This document shows positions 25,408 through 34,216 of a stretch of 64,000 nucleotides of DNA, piece by piece. Numbering within the stretch: position 1 is the stretch's first letter; each line of letters starts with the position of its first letter. The stretch lies in the NCBI GenBank assembly GCA_020638555.1, contig JACKII010000002.1:744001-808000 (forward strand), given 5' to 3'. The DNA is from Alphaproteobacteria bacterium. GTDB taxonomy: Bacteria; Pseudomonadota; Alphaproteobacteria; Bin95. Made by a program: the position numbers and the translations under genes. The notes beneath the pieces were generated by a model that worked only from the letters and a program-made list of their open reading frames with translations, ran no database searches and had not been told where the DNA came from.

Positions 25408-26556
25408 ATGCCTTTTGACCTGACCGAAGACCAGATCGCCTTTCAGGACACCGCCCGCGCCTTTGCCGAGGAACAGTTCGCGCCGAACGCCGCGCGCTGG
25501 GATGCCGAAAAAATCTTTCCGGTGGAGCAGTTGCGCGCCGCAGCCGCCCTGGGATTCGGCGGCATCTATGTGGGCGAGGACGTGGGCGGCTCGGCGCTGA
25601 CCCGCCACGACGCCGCCGTGATCTTCGAGGAGTTGGCCGCCGGCTGCACGTCGACCGCCGCCTATATCTCGATCCACAACATGGCCGCCTGGATGATCGA
25701 CCGCTTCGGCGGTCAGGACCTGCGCGAGCATTTGCTGCCGCAGCTCTGCACCATGGACCTGCTGGCGAGCTATTGCCTGACCGAGCCGGGCTCCGGCTCC
25801 GATGCGGCGGCGCTGAAGACCAAAGCGGTGCGCGACGGCGACGACTATGTGGTGAATGGCTCCAAGGCCTTCATCTCCGGCGGCGGCCATACGGACCTCT
25901 ACGTCACCATGGTCCGCACCGGCGACGACTCGCCCCGCGGCATCACCTGCCTCGCCATTCCCAAGGATGCGCCCGGCCTCTCGTTCGGCGAGCAGGAGCG
26001 CAAGATGGGCTGGAACTCGCAGCCGACCTCCATGGTGCTGTTCGACGACTGCCGCGTGCCGGTCGCCAACCGCATCGGCGAAGAAGGCGAGGGGTTCAAG
26101 ATCGCCATGGCCGGCCTCGACGGCGGCCGCATCAATATCGGTGCCTGTTCGCTGGGCGCGGCGCGGGCGGCGCTGGCGGCGGCGACCGCGTATATGGGCG
26201 AGCGCAAGGCGTTCGGCTCGCGGCTCGCCGATTTCCAGGCGCTGCAATTCAAGCTGGCGGACATGGCGACGGACCTGGAGGCGGCGCGCCTGATGATCCA
26301 CCGCGCGGCGATGGCGCTGGACGCGGGCCACCCGGACAAGACGCTGTACTGCGCCATGGCCAAGCGCTTCGCCACCGATGCCGGCTTTGCCATCTGCAAC
26401 GAGGCGCTGCAAATTCACGGCGGATACGGGTACCTTCAGGATTTCCCGCTGGAGCGCTATGTGCGCGATACCCGCGTGCACCAGATCCTGGAAGGGACGA
26501 ACGAGATCATGCGCGTCATCATCGCCCGCCGCCTGTTGCAGGATTTGTCGCGCTGA
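25408..26556 (+). CDS. Acyl-CoA dehydrogenase, probable isobutyryl-CoA dehydrogenase
   Basis: This 382-residue FAD enzyme has the acyl-CoA dehydrogenase signatures YCLTEPGSGSDAAALKT, VVNGSKAFISGGG and the C-terminal QIHGGYGYLQDFPLERYVRD. The catalytic Glu lies in ILEGTNEIMR. The absence of a mitochondrial-type extension and its place before 3-hydroxyisobutyryl-CoA hydrolase and mmsB make isobutyryl-CoA (valine pathway) the most likely substrate. A short/branched-chain enzyme of another pathway is the alternative. It starts the operon; the next gene begins 73 bp downstream. Confidence 0.88.
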   Translation: MPFDLTEDQIAFQDTARAFAEEQFAPNAARWDAEKIFPVEQLRAAAALGFGGIYVGEDVGGSALTRHDAAVIFEELAAGCTSTAAYISIHNMAAWMIDRFGGQDLREHLLPQLCTMDLLASYCLTEPGSGSDAAALKTKAVRDGDDYVVNGSKAFISGGGHTDLYVTMVRTGDDSPRGITCLAIPKDAPGLSFGEQERKMGWNSQPTSMVLFDDCRVPVANRIGEEGEGFKIAMAGLDGGRINIGACSLGAARAALAAATAYMGERKAFGSRLADFQALQFKLADMATDLEAARLMIHRAAMALDAGHPDKTLYCAMAKRFATDAGFAICNEALQIHGGYGYLQDFPLERYVRDTRVHQILEGTNEIMRVIIARRLLQDLSR

Positions 26557-26629
26557 AGGCTTCCCGCTCGCAATGACGGCAGGCGGGATCGCGCCAGGCC
26601 CCGAAATTCCCTTCACCAGGACCCCACCC

Positions 26630-27709
26630 ATGACCGACGATATTCTGTTCGACCGCGAGGGCTCGCTGGCCCAGATCACGCTCAACCGGCCGAAGGCGCT
26701 GAACGCGCTGACCCTGGAAATGCTCGACGCCATGGACCGGCGGCTGGTGCAATGGGCGGACGATCCGGCGGTGGCGTGCGTGGTCATCCGCCCGGTGGCC
26801 GGCAGCCGCGCCTTTGCCGCGGGCGGCGATATCGAACGGCTCTACCGCGAGCGCGGCCAGCCCTATACGGCGACGTTCTTCTGGGACGAATACATCGTCG
26901 ACTGGCGCATCCACCACTATCCGAAGCCCTATGTCGCCTTCCTCGACGGTATTGTCATGGGCGGCGGCGTCGGCGTGTCCATCCTGGGCGCCGTGCGGGT
27001 CGCGACCGAGAACACCATGTTCGCCATGCCCGAGACCGGCATCGGCTTTTTCCCGGATGTGGGCGGCGGCTGGTTCCTGCCGCGGCTGCCGGGGCGGCTG
27101 GGCGTCTATCTGGCGATGACCGGCGGGCGGCTTTCGGGTGCGGATTGCTGCGCGGTCGGCCTCGCCGATGCCTATGTCCCGCGCGAGCGGCTGGACGACG
27201 TCGCCGAACTGCTGGGCAATCTGGAGCCGGGCGCCAGCCGCCAGGCGGTAATGGGCGTGCTGGATGCCTTCGCGGAAAAGCCGCCGGCGGCGAAGATCAC
27301 CGCGCTTCAGCCGCAGATCGACCGCCTGTTCGCGGGCGAGACGGTGGAGGACATTTTCAACGCCCTGTTCGACGACCCGAGCGAAGAGGCGCAGAAATGG
27401 GCCAAGGCCATGGCCGGCAAGTCGCCCACCTCGCTGAAGGTGGCGCTGGAGCAATTGCGCCGCGGCGCCGGCAAGACGCTGGACGAGGTGCTCGCCATGG
27501 AATTCCGCCTGTCGCAAGCGTTCTGCGCCGACCACGATTTCTTCGAGGGCGTGCGGGCGCTGATCGTCGACAAGGACAACCAGCCCCTGTGGCAGCCCTC
27601 GACCCATGCCGGCGTTTCGGACGAGCGGGTGGCGAGCTATTTCCTGCCGGCTGCGGCGGGCGAGCTGACCTTCGATCCTCCGGTACGGCGCTATGGGGTC
27701 GCGGGGTAG
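26630..27709 (+). CDS. 3-hydroxyisobutyryl-CoA hydrolase (crotonase family)
   Basis: The 359-residue protein is longer than ordinary enoyl-CoA hydratases and has the hydrolase-type active site: GIVMGGGVGVSILGAVRVAT, the Glu in AMPETGIGFFPDVGGG with the following Asp, and FLPRLPGRLGVYLAMTG. It hydrolyses 3-hydroxyisobutyryl-CoA to free 3-hydroxyisobutyrate, the substrate of MmsB encoded 550 bp downstream. ATG 26630 (MTDDILFDREG) fits the family. A degenerate half of a palindromic element (TCGCAATGACGG) lies in the preceding gap. Confidence 0.9.
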   Translation: MTDDILFDREGSLAQITLNRPKALNALTLEMLDAMDRRLVQWADDPAVACVVIRPVAGSRAFAAGGDIERLYRERGQPYTATFFWDEYIVDWRIHHYPKPYVAFLDGIVMGGGVGVSILGAVRVATENTMFAMPETGIGFFPDVGGGWFLPRLPGRLGVYLAMTGGRLSGADCCAVGLADAYVPRERLDDVAELLGNLEPGASRQAVMGVLDAFAEKPPAAKITALQPQIDRLFAGETVEDIFNALFDDPSEEAQKWAKAMAGKSPTSLKVALEQLRRGAGKTLDEVLAMEFRLSQAFCADHDFFEGVRALIVDKDNQPLWQPSTHAGVSDERVASYFLPAAAGELTFDPPVRRYGVAG

Positions 27710-27781
27710 GGAGCTTTACGCAGCGGTTGCGAAAGGCGTAGGCTCGACGAACGGTTCAGGTTGTCTAAAGGAGACGGACGC

Positions 27782-28165
27782 ATGAGCAGTTCTTCCTCGG
27801 ACCAAAAAGGCACTGCATTGCCGGGCTTTGGCGGGTTTTTCGATGCCTTCCAGGGTCAACTCCAGTCCATGCCGGCCTTGCAATCCCGCCTGCTGCAGGA
27901 AATGCAGACCTTCAACACCGAGGCGATGGAATTCGTGCAGAAGCGGGTCGAGCACGATGTCGAAGCCTCGGGCAAGCTGATGGCCTGCAAGACCCCGGCC
28001 GAAGCGGCGGAGGTGATGCGGGCCTTCTACGACCAGGCCTTCCAGGAATATTCGGCCCAGGCCAGCCATGTGTTCGAGCGGGCACTGGCGGTGGTTCAGG
28101 GGCAGGCGGAGGGCCAGGCCTCCGACAAGCCGAAGAAGGCCGGCAAGCCGTCCGCGGACGGCTGA
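27782..28165 (+). CDS. Phasin-like protein
   Basis: This 127-residue, largely helical protein resembles phasin-family proteins that coat polyhydroxyalkanoate granules: FDAFQGQLQSMPALQSRLLQEMQTFNTEAMEFVQKR, then CKTPAEAAEVMRAFYDQAFQEYSAQASHVFERAL. It ends in a Lys/Pro-rich tail. AAGGAG lies before ATG 27782. It sits within the valine-catabolism run. Assignment rests on the helical pattern and the TPAEA-x-F motif, so granule binding is inference. Confidence 0.6.
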   Translation: MSSSSSDQKGTALPGFGGFFDAFQGQLQSMPALQSRLLQEMQTFNTEAMEFVQKRVEHDVEASGKLMACKTPAEAAEVMRAFYDQAFQEYSAQASHVFERALAVVQGQAEGQASDKPKKAGKPSADG

Positions 28166-28262
28166 TCCGCCAACGCGGCGCATTGCGGTTCCGCGGGTGC
28201 GCGTCTAGGGTCTCTGTCCCCGTTCCGAACCGTTACCCCAAGACCAGACAGAGGAAGTTCCC

Positions 28263-29156
28263 ATGGCGCGCATCGGCTTTATCGGCGTTGGCAATATGGG
28301 CGGCCCGATGGCCGCGAACCTGATGAAGGCGGGCCACACCCTGACCGCCTTCGACCTGTCCGCCGCGGCTCTGGACGCCGCCGTCGCGAGCGGCTGTGCC
28401 CGGGCGGAGAGCGCGGCCGCCTGCGCCAGGGGGCAGGATATCGTCATCACCATGCTGCCGGCCGGCCCGCACGTGCGCGCCGTCTATGGCGCCAAGGGCG
28501 AGCAGGGCAGCGTCATCGATGCCGTGGATGACGGCACGCTGCTGATCGATTGCTCCACCATCGACGTGGCCTCGGCCCGGCAGGTGGCGGCGAGCGCCGA
28601 AGAGCGCGGCCTGGAAATGGTCGAGGCGCCGGTGACCGGCGGCGTTCCCGGCGCGGTGGCCGGCACGCTCACCATGATCGTCGGCGGGCCGAAGGCCGCG
28701 TTCGAGAAGGCCAAGCCGTTCCTGGAAATCGTCGGCGGCAAGGTGGTCCATTGCGGCGAGGCCGGCGCCGGACAGGCGGTGAAGATCTGCAACAACATGA
28801 TGCTGGCCGTGAACATGATCGGCGTTGCGGAGGGCATGACCCTGATCCGGGCGCTGGGCATCGATCCGGCGGTGCTGAAAGAGGTCTCGACCGCCGGTTC
28901 GGGCAATAGCTGGGCGCTGACCAACTACAACCCGGAGCCGGGGCTGACCGAAGGCGCGCCCGCCAACAACGCCTACAAGCCCGGCTTTGCCGGCGCGATG
29001 ATGGCCAAGGACACGGGCCTGGCCATCGAGGCCGGCGCCTCCGTCGCCGTGCCGCTGCCGCTGGGGGGCGCGGCGGCGCAGATGTTCCGGCTTTATTGCA
29101 AGGCCGGGATGGGCGATGACGATATGTCGGGCATCATCCGCATGCTGAAGGACTGA
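28263..29156 (+). CDS. mmsB: 3-hydroxyisobutyrate dehydrogenase
   Basis: MmsB oxidises 3-hydroxyisobutyrate to methylmalonate semialdehyde with NAD+ in valine breakdown. The 297-residue protein has the N-terminal Rossmann motif IGFIGVGNMGGPMAANLMKAGH, the substrate loop DCSTIDVASAR, APVTGGVPGAVAGTLT and the catalytic Lys in GAGQAVKICNNMML. GAGGAAG precedes the ATG. It closes a run that begins with isobutyryl-CoA dehydrogenase and the CoA hydrolase; mmsA is not in the window. Confidence 0.95.
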   Translation: MARIGFIGVGNMGGPMAANLMKAGHTLTAFDLSAAALDAAVASGCARAESAAACARGQDIVITMLPAGPHVRAVYGAKGEQGSVIDAVDDGTLLIDCSTIDVASARQVAASAEERGLEMVEAPVTGGVPGAVAGTLTMIVGGPKAAFEKAKPFLEIVGGKVVHCGEAGAGQAVKICNNMMLAVNMIGVAEGMTLIRALGIDPAVLKEVSTAGSGNSWALTNYNPEPGLTEGAPANNAYKPGFAGAMMAKDTGLAIEAGASVAVPLPLGGAAAQMFRLYCKAGMGDDDMSGIIRMLKD

Positions 29157-29249
29157 CCGGCGGATTAACCGCAACCGTTCAGCACGTTTTCAACCCTTCG
29201 CTGTAGCGTGACCCTCAATGCAGAGGGGTCTGCGGCGAAGGGGAAGACG

Positions 29250-29789
29250 ATGCAACACTATCTGGAGTGTGTGTCCTGGATCGAGCGGCTGCACCGCTTG
29301 TTCCTGGACGTGGTCAAGGCGGAGCTGGACGCGCTGCGCGTGCGCGACATCAACAACGTCCAGAGCCTGATCCTGTACAGCATTGCCGGCAACGAGATCA
29401 GCGTCGGCGAACTGACCCAGCGGGGCTATTTCCTGGGCTCGAACGTGTCCTACAACCTGAAGAAAATGGTCGAGGCCGGGTATCTGGAACAGGAGCGCTC
29501 GCCCCATGACCGCCGCTCGGTGCGGGTGCGGCTGACCGAAAAAGGGCACGGGTTCTGGGAAACGCTGGACGCAGTGTTCCAGCGCCATGTCGGACTGCTG
29601 GCGGAAGTCGAGTTGACCGGCGAGGGGCTCGCAGCGGTCTGCGAAAGCCTGCAACGGCTGGAAAAGTTCTGGAACCTTGCCCGCACGTGCGTGCCACGCC
29701 CGCCGGAACCCCTGGTTGGCCGCCCGGTGAGCACCGAAGAGGCGCACACCTATTTCCATGCGCCGCGGCGCGTGGCGGCGACGTATTGA
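29250..29789 (+). CDS. MarR family winged-helix regulator
   Basis: The 179-residue protein has a MarR-type winged helix (EISVGELTQRGYFLGSNVSYNLKKMVEAGYLEQE, then RSPHDRRSVRVRLTEKG for the wing) between helical dimerisation segments. The shape and the GSNVSYNLKKMV recognition helix resemble LdtR-type regulators of alphaproteobacteria. ATG 29250 follows AAGGGGAAG. It lies 93 bp after mmsB in the same direction and may regulate the valine genes, but no operator was recognised. Confidence 0.85.
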   Translation: MQHYLECVSWIERLHRLFLDVVKAELDALRVRDINNVQSLILYSIAGNEISVGELTQRGYFLGSNVSYNLKKMVEAGYLEQERSPHDRRSVRVRLTEKGHGFWETLDAVFQRHVGLLAEVELTGEGLAAVCESLQRLEKFWNLARTCVPRPPEPLVGRPVSTEEAHTYFHAPRRVAATY

Positions 29790-29849
29790 GACCCGTCGGC
29801 GAGGTCCCTCGGCGAGGCCCGCCCGCGAGACCCGCCGGCCGGACGGCGC

Positions 29850-30581
29850 TCAGTCCACCAGCGCGTAGTCGATGGTGGAGACGACGCGCACGGTCTTGTT
29901 GATCTGACCCTGCTCATAGAGGCCCGGCGCCTGATCGCGCGGCAGGATCTGGAACACGCCCTGCCAGGCCCGCCGGATGCCGCCGACCTTCGCGCCGGCA
30001 TCGCGCGCAAAAGCCGATGCACCCTCGCGGGCATTGGCCAGCGCCTCGGCCAGCATGGCGGGTTTGATGGCGTTCAACCGGGTGAACAGATAATTCGGAC
30101 CCGAGGTGAAGCCGCCCTCGGTCGACAGGATGACGCCGGCGGTCACCAGCTGGCCGACGTCCTGCGCCAGCTTGGCGACCTTGTCGATGGCGCCGCTGCG
30201 GACCAGCAGGGTTTCGTTGACGATATAGCGGCTGCGCACCGGGCCGGACTGGTATTGCTGCGCCAGTTGGTCGACGACCGAGAATTGCTGCACGCCGATC
30301 TCGGCGGCGTCGATGCCGCCGGCGGTCAGAAAGGCGTGCACCGTTTTTTCGTCGGCCGCCAGCTTGGCCAAAGCCCGGTCCAGGTCGTCGTGGGTGGCGG
30401 TGAAGCGCAGCGGCCAGATGGCGGTATCCGCCACCACCTCCCGCTCGGCCAGGCCCTTGACCGTCACGGTGCGGTCGACCGTGCGGGCCTGAACGAAGGC
30501 GCGGGAGAATTCCATCGCGGCAAAGGCGATGCTGGCCGCTATCAAGACGCCGGCAATGGCGAGGCCCACGACCGTCCGCAT
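29850..30581 (-). CDS. SIMPL domain protein, membrane-anchored
   Basis: This 243-residue protein has an N-terminal membrane anchor (residues about 5-25, VVGLAIAGVLIAASIAFAA) and a SIMPL/DUF541 domain: VTVKGLAEREVVADTAIWPLRF at the start, then AQQYQSGPVRSRYIVNETLLVRS and LANAREGASAFARDAGAKVGG. SIMPL proteins are periplasmic or cell-surface proteins of unclear role. ATG 30581 is 8 bp after the stop of the crotonase gene, so the two are probably co-transcribed. Its 3' end is convergent with the MarR gene. Confidence 0.85.
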   Translation of the reverse strand: MRTVVGLAIAGVLIAASIAFAAMEFSRAFVQARTVDRTVTVKGLAEREVVADTAIWPLRFTATHDDLDRALAKLAADEKTVHAFLTAGGIDAAEIGVQQFSVVDQLAQQYQSGPVRSRYIVNETLLVRSGAIDKVAKLAQDVGQLVTAGVILSTEGGFTSGPNYLFTRLNAIKPAMLAEALANAREGASAFARDAGAKVGGIRRAWQGVFQILPRDQAPGLYEQGQINKTVRVVSTIDYALVD

Positions 30582-30589
30582 GGCTGGGC

Positions 30590-31378
30590 TCACTCCCCTT
30601 TGAACGCTGCCTTGCGCTTGCCGACAAAGGCGCGGATGCCCTCCTGCATGTCGGCCGAGGCCGAACAGGCCAGGATGCCCTCGCGCTCCGCTTCCAACTG
30701 GCGGTCGATGTCGGTGTCGAAGCTCTGGTCGATCAGTTTCTTGGTCCAGCCGAAGGCATAGCTGGGGCCGTTCGCCAGCCGCTCGGCCCATTCCATCGCC
30801 GCCGCGTCCAGATCCGCCGCTGGCACCACCTTGTTGACCAGGCCGAGCCGCTCGGCCTCCGCCGCACCGAACCGGTCGGAGAGCAGGGCGATCTCCAGCG
30901 CCTTGCGCCGCCCGACCAGGCGCGGCAGGAAATAGGTGGAGCCGCCGTCGGGGCTGGTGCCGAGGGCGGAATAGGCCAGCGTCATCATCAGATTGTCGGC
31001 CCCGATCGCCAGGTCCGGCGTCATGGCTAGGCTCATGCCGGCGCCGGCCACGGGCCCGTGCAGGGCGCCGATCACCGGCTTGGCCATGCGGACGATGGCG
31101 CGCGTCGCGCAGTGGAAATCGTCGAGCATGCTGCCGACATGCACCTGCAAATGGTCCATATTCTCGTGGAAACCGCCCACGTCGCCGCCGGCCATGAAGC
31201 CGCGGCCGGCGCCTTTCAGCACGACGGCCCGCACGGCCTTGTCGGCTTCCAGTTCGTACATGGTGTCGCGCAGCGCCACGGCCATGGCGTGGTTGAGCGC
31301 GTTCAGCACGTCCGGCCGGTTCAGGGTGACCGTGGCGACGGCGCCGGTGCGCTCGACAAGGACGGGATCGGCGGACAT
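30590..31378 (-). CDS. Enoyl-CoA hydratase/isomerase family protein
   Basis: This 262-residue crotonase-fold protein has FMAGGDVGGFHENMD (oxyanion hole), PVIGALHGPVAGAGMSLAM and LAYSALGTSPDGGSTYFLPRLVGRR. The catalytic Glu positions of classical hydratases are not evident (SPDGGST in place of a Glu-containing loop), so an isomerase such as a PaaG-like enzyme is more likely. It is translated just ahead of the SIMPL gene. The substrate is unknown. Confidence 0.85.
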   Translation of the reverse strand: MSADPVLVERTGAVATVTLNRPDVLNALNHAMAVALRDTMYELEADKAVRAVVLKGAGRGFMAGGDVGGFHENMDHLQVHVGSMLDDFHCATRAIVRMAKPVIGALHGPVAGAGMSLAMTPDLAIGADNLMMTLAYSALGTSPDGGSTYFLPRLVGRRKALEIALLSDRFGAAEAERLGLVNKVVPAADLDAAAMEWAERLANGPSYAFGWTKKLIDQSFDTDIDRQLEAEREGILACSASADMQEGIRAFVGKRKAAFKGE

Positions 31379-31472
31379 GCGAAGGCTTCCTCACTGGGGG
31401 CGAATTGTCAGGCAACGACCCTAGCGCCGCCGCCCGCTCAGGACAATCGCGGCGGTGGAGCCGGCCGCGGGG

Positions 31473-32954
31473 TCAGATGCGCGGGGCGGTCGACAGCAGC
31501 ACGCCGAAAATCATCTGGGCCGCCCTTTGGGCCTCGGCGACGACGGGCGCGCAGGCGGGCAGGTAGGGCTGGGCCTCGCAGAAGGTCATGGCCTGGGCAT
31601 TCATGTCCCAGTAGGCGCCGATCACGCCCGTGAAGGTGGCGTAGGTCGTTCGCGGCGGCTGGTGCAGCAACAGCGTCTCGAACGCCAGTGATGGCACGTA
31701 TTGCGGGCTGAGGCCGACGGCGGTCTTGCGGTTCACGGTCAGGCCGTCGCCGCGATTGTAGGGGCCGATATAGGAATAGTCCGGCGCCGGCGCCCACTGG
31801 CGGCCGGAGCGGTAGATAAAGGCGTTCTCGAACTGGGTCGAGGTGATCTGCGCCTCCACGGCGGACCCGACGACGGCACCGGCGAAGTCGACGGTGATGC
31901 GGCCGGTCGGGTCCAGCGCCCGGCAGACCGGGCCGGTATCGCGCACCGCGGTCCAGTCCGGGATCGCCACCGCGGCGCCGCCATCGACCGGTTGGAAGGT
32001 GTGATAGCGGAAGGCCGCGGTCTGTTGCGGCGTCAGGGCGAACGCCGCCATCAGCCGGTGGACGCTGTTCAGGTCCTCGTGCCCGACCGTCAGTTCGTTG
32101 AAGCTGCGCAGGCCGGTGTAGACGAAGCGGACACCGCCGCAACTCGCCTGCATCGTCTGCGGCGCGTTGGCGTTGCCGGCGCCGGCGGAGGGATCGGGCG
32201 CGGTGCTGGCAAAGAGCCCGGCCACGGCCTGGCCGTTCATGGGGCCGTCCTGCGAGGCGAGCAGGGCGGTCAGATAATGCGCCGGCACGGCCCAGCTGAC
32301 CGACGCCGCACCGCTTTTCAGGCCGCCGGAGCCGACGCCCACGACCTTGCCCTGCATGTCGAAGATGGGCGCGCCGGAATGGCCCGGCAGCAGATGGCCG
32401 TCGAGCCGCAGAATGTCGAGGTCGATGGCGATCGCGCCGCTTTGTTGCAGTTCGCGCCGGACCTGCGGCGGCACCATGTCGGACAGGCGCGCCGAGCCAT
32501 AGGTGACCCTGAGGCGCTTGTTGCTCATGGTCGGCACGGAGAGGTAGTAGCCGAGCGTCTCCACCTCCGTATCGACGACCGGGCGCCGCGGTTCCGCCGG
32601 CAGTGCCGGACCGGGCGTCGCCGCACCGACGGCCAGCAGCGCCAGGTCGGCGCGGGCCAGGACGCGGGCGAGGGTGGCCGGCTGGGTCTGGCCGCCATGC
32701 TTCTCCCAATAGACCGTGATCGCATCGCAGCCGGCGACCACATGCGCCGCCGTCACCACATGGCCCGCCGGGCCGAAGGCGAAACCGGTGGCGACGCGGC
32801 GCTCCGGCCCCTGGGTGCCGGGGCAGCCGCGCGCCTGCACCTGTGCCACGCTCTGCGCCAGACGGTCGCGCAATTGCGGACTCAGCCCCTCGGCCGCCGC
32901 GCTGCCCGCCAGCAGGCAGAGCCAAAGCGCCAGGAGAAGCCGGCTCACCCGCAT
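31473..32954 (-). CDS. Secreted trypsin-like serine protease with an extra C-terminal domain
   Basis: A signal peptide (MRVSRLLLALWLCLLAGSAAA) precedes a trypsin-like domain with an intact triad: His71 in VTAAHVVAGC, Asp103 in ARADLALL and Ser193 in LPGHSGAPIFD. Cys44 and Cys76 may form a disulfide. The remaining residues, about 230-493, include paired cysteines (ASCGGV, GPVCRAL, MTFCEAQPYLPAC) and resemble nothing I recognise. It is not DegP-like: there is no PDZ domain. ATG 32954 lies 5 bp after the stop of the small membrane protein gene, suggesting they work together. Confidence 0.8.
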   Translation of the reverse strand: MRVSRLLLALWLCLLAGSAAAEGLSPQLRDRLAQSVAQVQARGCPGTQGPERRVATGFAFGPAGHVVTAAHVVAGCDAITVYWEKHGGQTQPATLARVLARADLALLAVGAATPGPALPAEPRRPVVDTEVETLGYYLSVPTMSNKRLRVTYGSARLSDMVPPQVRRELQQSGAIAIDLDILRLDGHLLPGHSGAPIFDMQGKVVGVGSGGLKSGAASVSWAVPAHYLTALLASQDGPMNGQAVAGLFASTAPDPSAGAGNANAPQTMQASCGGVRFVYTGLRSFNELTVGHEDLNSVHRLMAAFALTPQQTAAFRYHTFQPVDGGAAVAIPDWTAVRDTGPVCRALDPTGRITVDFAGAVVGSAVEAQITSTQFENAFIYRSGRQWAPAPDYSYIGPYNRGDGLTVNRKTAVGLSPQYVPSLAFETLLLHQPPRTTYATFTGVIGAYWDMNAQAMTFCEAQPYLPACAPVVAEAQRAAQMIFGVLLSTAPRI

Positions 32955-32958
32955 CTTT

Positions 32959-33585
32959 CTAGGGCTTCCGGCAGAGCGCGCCGACGGCGGCCTGCAATGT
33001 CGCGAGGCGCACGGCGTCGTCGGCCCGGGCGGCGACGGTCTCGGCCAGCCGGGCCCAGACGCCGCCTTCCGCCTGCATCGCGCCCGCAAGCGCCGCGCCG
33101 GTCGCATAGTGGCGGGCGAGCAGGGCGTCGCAGGCATCGTCCTCGCCCGCATCGGCATAGAGCGCGCCGGTGCCGGCCTTGCCGGCCTTGGCCTCGCCGG
33201 TCTGGCGGCCGGCCGGGATGAGCCCCAGGCGCTGGAAAGCGGCCAGCGCGGCGGCATCGGCGGCGGAAAATCCGGCAGCGACCCAGCGGTCGCGGATTTC
33301 GGCCGGCGAGGGCTCCAGCCAGCCATGGGTGCGCGCGGCCAGCGCGACCAGCACCGCCAGTCCGCCGACCAGGGCGAAGCCGGCGACGCGGCCGCCATTG
33401 GCGCCGGACAGCGGACCCGCCGCGGCTTCGGTGCGCAGGCCCAGCAGGGTTCCCAGCAGCGCCACCAGCGCCGTGACGACGCCGGCCACGACCTCCGACG
33501 TCGACAGGCCGATCAACAGGCCGAGAAACAGGCCCAGAGCCGCTCCGATGCCAAAATCGCGCACGCCATTCCTCGCCGTTGCCAT
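32959..33585 (-). CDS. Hypothetical membrane protein upstream of the serine protease
   Basis: I do not recognise this 208-residue protein. Its N-terminal part has two to three hydrophobic segments (FGIGAALGLFLGLLIGLS, VVAGVVTALVALLGTLLGL, VAGFALVGGLAVLVALAA). A soluble C-terminal half has two cysteines (DDACDALLARHY, ALCRKP). Its stop lies 5 bp before the protease ATG, so co-translation and a joint role, for example anchoring or regulating the protease, are plausible. Confidence 0.65.
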   Translation of the reverse strand: MATARNGVRDFGIGAALGLFLGLLIGLSTSEVVAGVVTALVALLGTLLGLRTEAAAGPLSGANGGRVAGFALVGGLAVLVALAARTHGWLEPSPAEIRDRWVAAGFSAADAAALAAFQRLGLIPAGRQTGEAKAGKAGTGALYADAGEDDACDALLARHYATGAALAGAMQAEGGVWARLAETVAARADDAVRLATLQAAVGALCRKP

Positions 33586-33630
33586 TGCGTACGCTTCATT
33601 GTGCCCCAGCGTTGGCGCGGGGCCAAGCGC

Positions 33631-34005
33631 TCAGGCAAGGTCGAGCGCGTGTTGCTTCAGCGCCGCCATGGGCAGAACCGCCAGGGTTTCGATATGGGTG
33701 GCCCGCAAATACACGGGCGCGGCCTTGCCGGCCTCATAGGCCTCGCGCCAGCGCCCGGCGCACACGCACCAGCGATCGCCGGCCTTCAGGCCGGGAAAGC
33801 CGAATTCCGGGCGCGGGGTCGACAGATCGTTGCCGGTTTCCTTGGAGAAGGCCAGGAATTCCGTCGTCATCCGGACACAGACCGTGTGCATGCCGACGTC
33901 GGCCGTCCCGGTGTTGCAGCAGCCGTCGCGGAAGAAGCCCGTGACGGGATCGCGGCCGCAGGGCTCCAGCGGCTCACCGAAAACATTCAACGACTCGTCC
34001 ATCAT
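33631..34005 (-). CDS. DUF2237 family protein
   Basis: This 124-residue protein of the DUF2237 family carries a cluster of conserved cysteines: LEPCGRDPVTGFFRDGCCNTG, HTVCVRMT and DRWCVCAGRW. The DLSTPRPEFGFPGLKAGDRWC stretch is the family signature. No biochemical function is known. GGAGG lies 5 nt before ATG 34005; a second ATG follows immediately. The gene is divergent from the trehalose-phosphatase-like gene. Confidence 0.88.
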   Translation of the reverse strand: MMDESLNVFGEPLEPCGRDPVTGFFRDGCCNTGTADVGMHTVCVRMTTEFLAFSKETGNDLSTPRPEFGFPGLKAGDRWCVCAGRWREAYEAGKAAPVYLRATHIETLAVLPMAALKQHALDLA

Positions 34006-34216
34006 GACCGCCTCCGCGGAACCGGATTGAGACTCGCACTCTACCGGGAAGTGGCCGCGGTTTCGACCGTTCCGATTGGCCGCGGCGGATGGGCCGCGCG
34101 GGCGGGCGTTAACCAAGTTGTCATCAAAGCACGGCAGGATCGAGACTCTGTGCCGGACTCGGGACGTTCCCTTGGAGACTCTTGAAGTCCGGGCCATTCC
34201 GCCCAAGTAGAAACGT

